64,000 nucleotides of DNA. Origin: Phallusia mammillata. Its lineage: Eukaryota > Chordata > Ascidiacea > Phlebobranchia > Ascidiidae. The stretch spans positions 8,280 to 72,279 of the forward strand of contig QLIY01000614.1 of assembly GCA_003260075.1 (NCBI GenBank), given 5' to 3'. A program made the position numbers and the translations under genes. A model generated the notes under the pieces. It ran no database searches, was not told where the DNA came from, and saw nothing but the letters and a program-made list of their open reading frames with translations. How positions within the stretch are numbered: the first letter of the stretch is position 1; each line of letters begins with the position of its first letter. Positions 20,944 to 32,200 of the stretch are shown here, piece by piece.

Positions 20944-22578
20944 ATGTAACTTGACAATCATTTGGTTTCCCACCTTTGCAAATGAATAGCAATGTGTTTA
21001 TAGTGCATTATTGTTTACAGGTNAAGGGAAAAGCCAGATGTGTGAAGTGACGTCACAGACGATAACAGGGAACTGGCGTTAGAAAGGTGGCGTAGACGAA
21101 AAGATAAGAACCGGAGATATCGGTCAGGTGTTGAACAGACGCAAGGGCATGGAACTGTGTCGATGTTGAGCTCGGGTTCATGCCTTTGAATAAAAAGCGA
21201 AACATGTACTGATGATGACAACAGCGATTGTCGAAACGTCTACACGATGTAATCTATATACAGCACTACCTTGGCAGTATTGTTTATGATTAAACTACTT
21301 TTCAAGTCCGTGTATAGTGTTCCCAAAAAAATAAATAAACATATTAAAAGTTCAGTTTAAACTAACAACACCAATAAAACTCATTAGTGTGTTTGTCAAT
21401 AAAGATTAAACAGTAACATCGCTATACTTGTTAAGTGCCAACAAGTTTTTGCACAAAGCCAGGGCTTCTCTGTAGTGGCCCCTCATAAACTGGAAACTGG
21501 CATAGCTAATCTTGTCTTCAAAGCTATCACTCATCTTTGAATGGCATCTCATCAAATTCTTGTCATCATTTAACTTTATAAAAAATCTTGACATTACACA
21601 ACAAAAAGAACTGATAAACAAAAAAGGCAATGACTAAGTAAATATCATACAAACTAAAACATGTTGATTAAAACTTGCACTTACTTTGTGAGCTAAGTGG
21701 AAGTTGAGACGATAATTCAAGTCACAATCAACACCTAAAGCATGACATACAGGGGCCACAGTTTCAAACCATTACATGTGAACATTACATTTGAGTTATC
21801 AGGTACATATTATTTATATTCACCTTTCACTGATGCATCCTTGGCTTCTTTGTAAAGCCCAAGATAAAACGAACAACATGCAAGATTAACCCACACCTTA
21901 AGATCAAACTCAGGTTTGGCACATTCATCTAAGTATATCTGTAAATTCAAAAGTTATATATGGTAAAACTTTATTGAACAGTGCTTACAATAAACTCTGT
22001 ACCCGCCTCATAAGCTCTTCTATAATCTCCTAGGTGAAAAGCACAGTAGGCAATCCAAAGTTTAGTGTCTTTTTGTCGCCTGATTGAGTTTTGATTAAAC
22101 TGAACGAAACACTGCATTTACACATATATGCAACTTCATATAATCATCAACTTACCTCAAGTAAAGTTATAGCACCAAGATAGTCACGTTCCTCCAAAAG
22201 GTCATTAAGTTTTGGTAACTTTTTTTTCCGAGTCTTTTCCTTGTCGAGTAAGTATATGCCACTAATCGCTGACTTTTGTCTTGATAATATCTACAAAAAT
22301 TATAAAAAATACATTAAGGTTTGACTGTTTTTCTGTCAAGTCAAGTCACAACACCAGAAAGCTGTAAAATACTGTCATACTAAAATATTAACAAATGCAT
22401 ACCAGCCGAAACTATGCTCTAAATTTATGTCTAGGGCATGCACTTAATAAAAAAAATACTAAACTAGAATACAAACAGGTATATATCTTTAGTGTGTGTA
22501 AGTTTATCCGCCTAAATAAAGCCTGCAAAAGAGATGAAAAAAAAAACAAGAAAACTAACTCACTACTTTTCTCACCAT
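16509..22578 (-). CDS. IFT56: Intraflagellar transport protein IFT56 (TTC26)
   Basis: IFT56 is a TPR-repeat subunit of the IFT-B complex in cilia. Seventeen coding exons join without a frame break into 562 codons, close to the usual ~554 aa. Minus-strand exons are 22576-22578, 22156-22290, 21989-22099, 21824-21938, 21685-21734 and 21428-21573, then (on plus, see the separate entry) exons 7-10, then 19122-19185, 18970-19058, 18823-18906, 18540-18609, 17788-17894, 17072-17205 and 16509-16629. Family-diagnostic stretches include [57 protein letters not shown] and the terminal KWAKEN. The start exon holds only the ATG followed by GTGAGA. Exons 13 and 14 also occur as intact second copies (18225-18308, 17957-18026). 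The orientation flip of exons 7-10 is almost certainly assembly error, since all splice phases fit. Confidence 0.93.
17485..17735 (+). repeat. tRNA-derived SINE, copy 1
   Basis: The left end resembles a tRNA: an A-box-like GTGGTTAGCGCAA and a B-box-like GGTTCTAATCC about 33 bp apart. A conserved body follows (CAACCCAGT, then CCGATGGGTT), and a right end with GCAGCTCG-GGCG. The same layout recurs at 46950-47205. It sits in an IFT56 intron between exons 15 and 16. Confidence 0.7.
17930..18500 (-). repeat. Duplicated IFT56 exons 13-14 region
   Basis: 17957-18026 repeats exon 14 (18540-18609) and 18225-18308 repeats exon 13 (18823-18906), with matching introns. 18369-18411 is a truncated copy of exon 12, cut by a 10-G run (18412-18421), and 18422-18494 is a truncated copy of exon 15. 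Both exon copies are intact with splice sites. The G run at the join favours an allelic duplicate produced in assembly. Confidence 0.8.
19754..20524 (+). CDS. IFT56: IFT56 exons 7-10 in inverted block
   Basis: Four plus-strand exons continue the minus-strand IFT56 frame: 19754-19823 ([16 protein letters not shown]), 19887-20063 ([23 protein letters not shown]), 20123-20225 ([19 protein letters not shown]) and 20415-20524 ([10 protein letters not shown] to YGQEEGL). Each is bounded by AG and GT, and phases match exon 6 (ends AA, phase 2) upstream and exon 11 downstream. The order and content correspond to the middle of IFT56. The opposite orientation to the rest of the gene is explained by the inverted ends described separately. 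Confidence 0.92.
20859..20942. repeat. 84-nt poly-G run
   Basis: The longest homopolymer in the window, at the right edge of the inverted IFT56 block. It has no interruptions. Its position at a misjoin argues for a technical origin. Confidence 0.85.
21024..21330 (+). repeat. Retroelement-like 3' fragment with ribozyme-like core
   Basis: The left part has a short charged reading ([20 protein letters not shown]). Then comes CTGATGA (21209-21215), a hairpin GACAA/TTGTC and GAAAC (21233-21237), followed by a tail with TCCGTGTATAGTGTTCC. A related layout occurs on the minus strand at 30812-30840 with TCCGTATATAGTGTTCC nearby. The CTGATGA-hairpin-GAAAC order is that of a hammerhead core, known from Penelope-like elements. 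Class assignment is inference. Part of this segment is repeated inverted at 19322-19382. Confidence 0.4.
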
Positions 22579-23507
22579 TGCTAAGTTATCAAAAGGTAGT
22601 AGAAACTGATTTTATTCAAACCGACCCGAGCCAAAGTGATGTAAAAGTTATCTAAAAAATGCACAAACGTTTATATCACAGAAAAACGTTTTATTTTAAT
22701 CTGCATACAACCAAAGTTTTTTTCGCCGTCCTCTTCCCGCCACATTTAATAAGCCGTTTGAGGTCGCTAAAAACGTTTTTAAATGTGGATTTTTGCTTCC
22801 TTTCAGTCAAAAGTAGGCGTATGTGTAGAGTTTGATTTCATAAACATCTCAGAAAGTAAAAATGTAAGGCATATTTTTATTATTTTTACTACTTGGTGGT
22901 TGCGCCGGTCACCTTTGCTGACCTCTGCAAAATACTTTAATCACGTGAGAGCATGGTATGAAAAATTAGCACGGGCCGGTGCCCAATAAAGCTGCGCGAC
23001 AAAACAATGGTAGAGTTGCGTTGTGCGTACGTGATGAAGTGCAAACTCCCTGTTGTGTGGTGTCGTGTTTTGCAGCGTAATGGGTCATTATAGTACAATA
23101 CTTGGTTACCGTTGTAAAAGGTTTAAGTGGCAGAACCAGGTTAACCATACAACATATCCATGTAAACAACTTTTTTAACCTTGTAAACTGGCCAACAAAC
23201 CACACACTGAGAACTTACGGAGCGTATGTTTGATGCAGTGCAAATAGCCGTAGGTTGCTTGAAAGTTTGCACGAAAGTCAACTATGGAAAAGATGGCTAG
23301 TGTTAACCTTATGTTGACTATTTTATGATAAAACTTTTGTAACAGTTTGTCACATTAAAAGTGTTGAGAGTAGTTAATGATTTAATGGTGATGTAGAGCC
23401 AATTGGCAAAATACTATCTGTAGCATAGCTTGACTTTTATTTTGTGTTACTTCAGTTTGTTTTTGTCTTTTCAGTGCTCCCATAAGTTTATACCAGCATA
23501 ATTTACA
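22579..23507. other. Divergent intergenic region IFT56 / USP
   Basis: IFT56 starts leftward at 22578 and the universal stress protein starts rightward at 23508, so this 0.9 kb should contain both promoters. A splice acceptor TGTCTTTTCAG ends at 23474, 33 bases before the USP ATG, and could receive an upstream non-coding exon or a spliced leader. Nothing else was recognised. Confidence 0.5.
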
Positions 23508-24596
23508 ATGAAGGTCCTTATTGCAGTCGATGGCAGTGAAATTGCACAAAAAGCATTCAATTGTAAGATTTTGCTTGAGATTAAATATTTCTTCCAGTGA
23601 TGATCATGTCCACTTGTGTTAATTTACATGAGCGTGTCTAACTAAACTGCAACATTTAAGTGTGATTGCTTTTCAGACTACTTCGAAAACTTTCACAGAG
23701 AAGGAAATGAAGTACTTGTCTGTTATAGAAGTGAACAGCCAGATCTACCCACCATAATGTTTACAGGTACTGTGTCTGTGTAAAAATGAAGTCACATTTT
23801 AGTTTTTACTCTTGCTGTGCGACTGTTTACATGTTACTGTTTTCAGCAGGTGGAGCATCATTTCCTGCAGAAGAAATTGCCAAAATTATGACTGAACACA
23901 ACAAAAAAGTAAATGACATGGAAAACCAGTATGTCATGGCATGTAAAAACCTCAAGGTATCTATTCTTTAAACAGAGTTTTATTTTACAATATTTTCAGC
24001 ATTGATTGGCTGTGCAATTGCAATTGAAACAAAACTTTAGATTGTTCTGATTGATGAAAGAACAAATTTTATGCTTGTTATCTGTTTCTGTTTAAAGCCT
24101 GAAGATTGCCTCACCTTTAACAATGGTCAAATTGTCTAACTGGCTTCTCATGCACATTTATTATTTTGTTTGGCTATTTAGCCGTACAGGCAAACAATAA
24201 AGATTGCACTTTACTATTACTTATTTTCTGCTGTCATCATGCATTTTTGTACCTTATTTCTAACTTACAAGGCCAACTTTCTCTCCATATTTGTTCAAAA
24301 TGTATTTTAAGAACTGATTGCATCTGTTTAAAAAACTTCCATATAAGTGACAAGAGTGGCAGTATGTGTTGAAGCAAACCACTGGGTGTCTTTTTTAGGC
24401 CAAATACAAGGTGCTGTTTGAAACCTCTGCTGGAACACCAGGTCCTGGTATTATCAAACTGGTAGAGAAGGAATGTGTTGAAATGATTGTTATGGGAACA
24501 AGAGGTTTGGGTGTAATAAAAAGAACGGTGATGGGATCTGTGAGCAATTATGTTGTACACCATGCAAAAGTACCTGTGCTTATCTGCCCCAATTAA
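23508..24596 (+). CDS. Universal stress protein (UspA) domain protein
   Basis: A single-domain USP of 149-150 aa from four exons: 23508-23562, 23677-23766, 23847-23956 and 24399-24596. The N-terminus [16 protein letters not shown] is the typical USP beta-1/loop. Near the C-terminus [15 protein letters not shown] (about residues 118-132) gives the ATP-binding pattern G-x2-G-x9-G-S exactly, so nucleotide binding is expected, as in MJ0577-type USPs. The strand VPVLICP closes the fold. USPs of this kind are common in plants, cnidarians and tunicates and absent from mammals. Function in animals is poorly defined. Exon 3 has a tandem CAGCAG acceptor, giving an optional alanine. No signal peptide. 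Confidence 0.93.
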
Positions 24597-26253
24597 TTAC
24601 TTTCATACTGATTTCATTCAGTATCGATCTTCATAGATGTTGCTTAACCGCTTAAATTTTGTCATGTTGTGCTAAACTTGTGCATTTTAATCCTGCTTTT
24701 AGAAGTGTGTTGCCATCAACTATTACATTTACACCGTATAATTTGACTAACACTTGAATCTGTATGTATTACCTTCCCTGAAAACATTTGAAGTAAGTCT
24801 AGTTGGTTATCATGGGGTCCAAAAACTAATATGTATTGTCATTTTTGATGATGCTTGTGTCAGGCATAATGTCTATCTTCACAAAAGAACCAATAGTTTG
24901 AACTGTTTTTGATGTTTACGAATCTAACACAAACTTCACATCAGTTTTTCCATAAAATTGTATATGAACTATTTAGTGTTTTTGGCAAATTGTGTGTTCA
25001 CTTTTAAACGTTTTGACAAATTTAAAACGTTGTGTGGTGCGCTTGTAAAAATAATAAAGGTCACTAATTGCGACCCATGTTGGTATAGTTTTTGGGACAT
25101 GAGGTGAAGTAGCTTTTTAGACTCGCTTTATCTGGTTTAACTGACACGTAGCGGACAAGAAAATTGTTTGAAGGAAGAACACAAAGAAACAAACAAACTC
25201 TGCCAAATAAAAAAAAACATGCAGGTAATTGTCCGAAACAATTGCGCAGCGCCCTCTATTGGGGTATTTTCCCAGTGATGTCACATGCTACGTTTGTTTG
25301 CAAACAGTGGCGTTGCACACGTCACGAAGTTATAGGTGAATGCCAAACAGGAAAAGCAAACAATTGTAACAAACACGGAATGTATGTAAATCATTGCAAC
25401 AACGATGTAAGGATAACATTAACTTGGGAATACCGTGGTCCGTGATACTTTCGTTATATTTACGTTTTTTGCTTCCGGTGTTACCCCCCCCCCCGGAATA
25501 CCGTGGTCCGTGATACTTTCGTTATATTTACGTTTTTTGCTTTCTGTGTTACTGCAAGTGCAACAGATAAGATACGCAAGTTTAAGGGGTAAGATTTATT
25601 TCATGCGATTTATACATTAGTTGACATGTATAATCAAGACCAAGTAGTTAGGGTTAGGTATTCTGCTTCAGCTATTGCGTAGTCATTGACTATTCCTTCA
25701 AGGAAAACTTTATAAATATTTAATAGCTTGTTATTGATCATGATCTACAACCTCTAGTCTACTGTATTTGCCAGTGCTATGATTTATCACCCTGTGCAGT
25801 TTTGAGCTTTTGATTGATTATATCTGGAAGAATATACTCTTATGTTTTTTTACCCCCCCCCCGTGCAGTTTTGAGCTTTTGATTGATTATATCTGGAAGA
25901 ATATACTCTTTTTATATGTAAGTGAGATTATTTCAGATTGTTTTAAAGAGTTTTAGTCAGTGGTTACATTCAATATTTTTGTCAGCCGGTTCTATTATGA
26001 AATTCATATTTTTCAGCCGGTTCTGTTACAAAAAGCCCAATGACAGTAACCAGTAATGCCGGTTCGCTAAACTCATAAAATTTCGTGAGGCGGTCTTATA
26101 GGACCGTTGCGAACCGGCTGAATCCCTTCACTGGTTTAGTGTTGACTTATATGTGCAAACTTTAATTATTGTAGTACTGCATGATTTGTACTATAGGCAG
26201 TAGGCACCAGACAGAAATAAAAAAAACAACTGAATATCAAAACTATTTTCGAT
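24597..26253. other. Intergenic region with two short joins
   Basis: USP 3' flank, then mostly AT-rich spacer. About 25432-25483 recurs at 25495-25550 on either side of an 11-C run, and 25795-25845 recurs at 25863-25912 across a 10-C run. A MITE lies at 25958-26133. No further gene was recognised up to the DENND11 start at 26254. Confidence 0.5.
25958..26133. mobile_element. hAT-like MITE
   Basis: Begins CAGTGGTTACATTCA and ends TGAATCCCTTCACTG, with a second inverted pair just inside (CAGCCGGTTC and GAACCGGCTG). The flanks GTTTTAGT and GTTTAGTG are similar, as for an imperfect 8-bp target duplication. There is no coding capacity. CAGTG termini and 8-bp targets point to the hAT superfamily. 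Confidence 0.5.
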
Positions 26254-29200
26254 ATGGATGAAGAAGAAGAAAAACCACTGCTTTTAAATGAGGATGATGA
26301 CACAAATGGTGTTTGGCGCACTTCTGACAATACAAGATCCAGCATTTTTCCCTTTAGAAGCCAAAATTCTGTTGCTGGAAACACATTTTTGCCTATCGAA
26401 GTTCCATTTTCAAACATTGCTCAGCCTACAGAAGAAGAACCTGATTCAGTGGTTGCTGTGTTTGTTGTTGCATTTGACACTCGATGTGGTCAGTTACTAC
26501 AGCTGTACCTAATTTTATTATTTATATATATCAAATTTGTTTTTAAAATAATAGGCTGTCAAGTATACAAGTTTAAGCATTGTTAGATAGTGCATTTGGA
26601 AAACTTTTGTTATGTGATAAAAATATGCTACATAAAAGGAGCAGTGTTTAATTTACCAAAATAACTGGTAAATATCAGGGACAAATAATTTTCTAACTCA
26701 GCCAAAAAACTTTATTGTTAAATGGCTTTTGAAGTATTAGCAACAATTTATTGATTACTTCCAACCAGTAAGTATTTCATTGGATAAAAGCTGAAAAATA
26801 TGTGTGTGGTGTTTTTACTATATATTTTTATTTTCTACCCTTGTTCATTGTTGGGTTAAAACGTTTAATTGGTTCTCACTGAAATTCACAGTGTCATTTT
26901 TTGTTTCTATTTGACCCCCCCCCCCTCGATGTGGTCAGTTACTACAGCTGTACCTAATTTTATTATTTATATCAAATTTGTTTTTAAAATAGTAGGCTGT
27001 CAAGTATACAAGTTTAAGCATTGTTAGATAGTGCATTTGGAAAACTTTTGTTACATGATAAAAATATGCTGCATAAAAGGAGCAGTGTTTAATTTTCCAA
27101 AATAACTGATAAATATCTGGGACAAATAATTTTTTAACTGAGCCAAACAAACTTACAGTTAAATGGCTTTTGAAGTATTAGCAACAGTTTATTGATTACT
27201 TCCAACCAGTAAGTATTTTATTGGATAAAAGCTGAAAAATATGTGTGTGGCATTTTTATTACATTTTTTTCAACCCCTGTTCAGTGTTTCAGTGGGTTAA
27301 ACATTTAATTCACAGTGTCATTTTCTGTTTCTATTTGGATAAACATATTGCATTTTTAGGTAACATAGTGGAATGGAATACACCTACAGAAGTTGATTTG
27401 GGCACTGTGGAGTTTAAAGCAATGCCAAGTGGAGCCCACAATATTGAATCTGATTTTATGTTAGTATTTTTACATCATTACTAGAGTTTATGCAGTCGAC
27501 TTTTTGAACTTGCTTATGGAAATTTTGTAAACCAAGTTCAAAATAAAACTACAGTGTGCTAAGTGTCATTTACAAGCCATTGATGATCATAGTATTTTCA
27601 TTGTAGGGAATCACTGCCAGAAAGTGAACCCTATGAGATCAGTAAATTAAATAGTAGCAGACGAAAAAATCAATCTTATATTAGTGAAACTTACTTGTGT
27701 TTATTTATAGTGTAAGTTTTTTCCATTCATAGATATTTTCGTCTTAAAAATCTGTTTGGTCTGAGCATTTACGAAAAACTTCGCCTGGACTCAAGTATTG
27801 AACGAGGTGCAAGAATGAAGTCGGTTGGACTTTTAGCTGCATCTTACACAACCCTTCATCGACATATGCAGTTTTTAGAAAACCAAGTTAGGTAGGTAAA
27901 TAAGGAAATCTCTTGGGACATAACTGCTTTCTGCTACATTGCATACTAATCTTTTGGTAAAAGTAAATGAAAGTAATGAGCATGGTAATGACATGTTTTT
28001 GAGATAATTATGTTGTCAAATTACCAACCACATGTCATACTATATAATGTAGCTCTATACAATTGTTTGTTGTTGGCATGTAGGCATTGAAATTGGCAAT
28101 TTAACATTTGTTGATCACATTGATCCATCATAAAGGGTGTTCTAATTGTGTTTTCTTGCATCAAAGACATCAACTACAAACACCAGGCAAGTACGAGCAG
28201 CTTGAGGAATTCTTCAAAGATCGCCAGGGTATGTTGCCTCCCATGTCCAGCCAACCAGAAAGCTGTTTGGCAAGAAAAATAAAAGTAGACAACTTTCCCC
28301 AAATGCAGGTAATTTGCATAAACAAACCATTTGTTTTTAACCATAATTTGTTAAACTGGTTTCTTTGAATTTGTCAAATGGTTCAATACACATGGCTATG
28401 TTAATTCCCCCCCCCCCTTCATCGACATATGCAGTTTTTAGAAAACCAAGTTAGGTAGGTAAATCAGAAAATCCTTTGGGATGCAAATTCATTCTGCTAC
28501 ATTGCATATTAGTCTTTTGGAAGAGTAAATGAAAGTAATGAGCATGGTAATGACATGTTTTTGAGACAATTATGTTGTCCAATTACCAACCACATGTCAT
28601 ACTATATAATGTAGCTCTATACAATTGTTTGTTGTTGGCCACAATCATAACAAAAAGGGCATGTAGGTATTAAAATTGGCAATTTACCATTTGTTGATCA
28701 CATTGGTGCATTGTAACCCCCCCCCCCCTGTACATTGTTTACTTGTCATATTTTGCATGAAATTTATAAAATGCCTTGCCTATTATCCAAATATAACCTA
28801 GAAAAATTACTCATGTTGAAATTCACATGAGTAATCACACAATCTTAACTCGACAACATGGCTTGGTTTACTGATGCAAACATGCAACAGTTTTGTGAAA
28901 GACTAAACTACACCAAGTTTGATACATAAAATATCATCATCTACTGAAGCAAATGACATACACCCATATAGTTGCAATAAAAAAATCTAGTGCCAATGTG
29001 CAAACTATCTTTACTGTTCTCAAACAGCAGAGTGCCCCCCCCCCAAAGATCGCCAGGGTATGTTGCCTCCCATGTCCAGCCAACCAGAAAGCATTTTGGC
29101 AAGAAAAATAAAAGTGGACAGCTTTCCCCAAATGCAGGTAATTTGCATAAACAAACCATTTTCTTTGAACCATAATTTGTTAAAACTGGTTTCTTTGAAT

Positions 29201-32200
29201 TGGTCAAATGGTTCAATACACATGGCTATGTTAATCATTTATGGTATTTAGGTCAAAGGCATATTACTTAGTTTTCATCTAAAATGCAGAACTATTTATT
29301 GAAATCGCGCAATGAAATATTTATGTGAGTAACCTCACCTAACCTTGTGGCTCGCTGTAGTAGTATTAATGGATTTAAGTAGTTCACTTGGCAGCTGTTG
29401 TCAAAACAAATCAAATCATAATGAATTTAAATAAAATACTTTTTTCTGTACATTGTTTACTTGTCATATTTTGCATGAAATTTATAAAATGCCGTGCCTA
29501 TGATCTAAATATAAACTAGAAAAATTACTCTTCACATGAGTAATCACACAATCTTAACTCGACAACGTGGCTTCCTGGTTTACTGATGCAAACATAAAAT
29601 AGTTTGATACATAGAATATTGTCAATTTACATCTATTGATGCAGATGACATACACCCCATATAGATGCAATAAGAAAAATCTAGCACAAATGTGCAAAAT
29701 ATTTTTACTGATTTCAAAAAGCAGCATACTGCTACTTGGCACTGTAAAAAAATGCTAGTTTGTCACTAATGACTTTGGACGGGGTTGTCAATCTATCAAA
29801 TTTTGCTAATGTATTGATGTAACTGTATACGGTGTGGAATATACCCGAGTCTCTTCTGCAGGACAACGCTTTTGTATATCATGTACAAGAAATACGAGTA
29901 GCATGTTACAAGCTGGTATTGTGTTTATCTGGTGTATGGCAAGTCCAATCAACTTTATAAAATACCACTGGTGTACAAGTTTCAAGTTTGTCCTACAGTG
30001 TACTTGTACAACATTGTTAATGCAGAGATAATATTTTTTTGCAGATAACCCATCCAGCTGGGTGTTTTTCACAGTTTATACAGTTTTTTGGTGAAAGCAT
30101 TTTTGTTTTGTGGAAGCTTGTTTTGCTCCAGAAACGAATTCTCTTCTATTCCCAACCACCAATTGGTGTAGTCTGTTATAGAGGTTAGACTTTCCCTTAC
30201 TGATTTTTTGCACCATATGATTTACATTGTTTGAATTTGTTTTTTGTGTTTCAGTTTATTGTGCCTGCTGTCTGGGAAAAATCACTCTGGACGGATTTGA
30301 CCACAAACAACCCAAGCCTTATTTCTATGTGAACATTGCAGATATTGATCATTTGGAAACAGAGATGTCATACATTGCATGTAGGTTGCAACCAAATGTC
30401 AGTGTTAGAAAGAATCAATTTGGCTTCCACCATTGGGCACAAATTGTGTTCTTTACGCTGCCCATTGATTTTTTAAGCAGTGGTTCTCTTAACAGGCCTA
30501 TTTCTTATTCCACCATCTTCAGTCCAACAAAAGATGCTTAAACAAAGTTAATTTGCGACTTTATTGTGGTGGGTAAGATTGCTTTTACAACAGATAGGAT
30601 GAAATTAGATTTCAAATGTTGTCATGCACGTTTGCATTTTCTTATTAAGTCCTTAAACACCAGAGAATGCTTGTACTATATTTCGCAGCACACTTGGAAA
30701 TCACTGGCAGAATTTGAACATTTTAGTGAACTAAGAATACTAGGTTTACATTTAATGGTAAAAATAACGGCCCAAATAGACGTAAAAAGCGACATGCTTT
30801 ATTGTTAAAACGTTTCGGCAAATGCTCATGCCATCATCAGTGATATGAACGTCTATTGGGCCGTTATGTCAGATTTACGTGTATTTGGGCCGTTATTTTT
30901 ACCATTAAACTTATGAACAGATCCGTATATAGTGTTCCAAAGTACATAGGTTTATATTGTTTACAACATCAAAATAAAATTTCTCAATTAGCTTTGGTGT
31001 CATTTGGGCCCAGAGATGTTGAGTTTAATTTTTGTGGGTCACACCAAAAAGTATTTTTGGTCCAACCAACGTTTTTCGACCTGTGGAACGTGCTACCCCG
31101 GAGCTTTTAAGGTGGTACGTGTGTAGCTTTCTGCTATACCTAATTCAAGTCGGATAGTGAAATACAACTTAACTGACCCAACTAATCAGCCCTGGTTTGG
31201 GGCGAAACTCATGCCGTTGGAAGTTGCTAATCTTGCTGGTTTCAGAAATATGCTAGCTTAGTCAAAAAGAACACACCTATCCCCTGGTCTACCCATTTAA
31301 ACAGGGTTTGGGCGGCACGCAGGGATAGAAAAAGTCGGCGGTACGCGAGCAGTATAAGGTTAAGAACCACTGCTTTAAAGAAGCTTTTGCAAGTGGCAGG
31401 TTTGAAATCAGAAAGTTTTAAACGTTTCCCTTATTGATTTTTTGTTATGTGACAATTTAGCCAACTATATTCGTTTTTGCCATTTTAGGTACCACGGAAA
31501 GTATATTTCACGAAAAAAATCAACTTTACGATATCTACGTCAACAATCAGGTTGTTACGGCGACCACACATCATAACGAGTCAATACTCAAAGTCAACAA
31601 GGTAGACAAGGAACGATACAAAAACCTAATGAATCACAGGTTAGTACAGAGGTCAACTTTAAACGATTGCACATATTTCAAAATCTTTTGGTTTAAACAC
31701 CTTCGGTATCTTTAAGTTGAACACAAGAACAATTTTGGGTGATTTACGCTCATAACCGCCGTGCCCGTGCATTTTAAAACTCCATTTAACTTGCAAAAAG
31801 GAAAACTTAATTTATAAATATATTTATATAATTTACTTAATTAAAGAAATACGAATTTGTTTTTGCATTTCTAAACTTTTTTTGTTGTTAGTTTTTTAGG
31901 GATTCTAATTGCGTGGCCTAAACGCGTACCGCTCGACTAATCTTACCTAAAGGTGAGCGCCGCCACCCAGGTTAGAAGTCTCTAGTTTTCATGCCATTTC
32001 GCCACAACGCTTCCGATTTACATTTAATAGTGTGCCACGTTTTCGGAAACGCTTAGGGTTTAAATAAATGTGTTTAAATGCTGCTACTTACAAATACAAT
32101 AGTCTAAGCGTACTTAAAAAAAACATCCTACAGGCGGGATTTGGATCACCAGCAATGCCTCGGAGACGACGGTCTTCCAAGCGAAGAACATTTCTGCCAA

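Larger units (their letters stand above)
19178..21022. repeat. Inverted duplicated ends around flipped IFT56 block
   Basis: 19178-19260 is the reverse complement of about 20943-21022, and 19420-19674 is the reverse complement of about 20600-20858. G runs at 19312-19321, 19383-19392, 19675-19684 and 20859-20942 and an N at 21023 lie at the boundaries. Sequence 19685-20858 therefore looks like a contig inserted in the wrong orientation with its overlapping ends retained. Confidence 0.8.

Noticed and set aside
31290-31375. Possible hAT element end (GGTTAAGAACCACTG)
   Set aside because: Only one terminus is visible and no matching start or target duplication was found, so it is at best a remnant.
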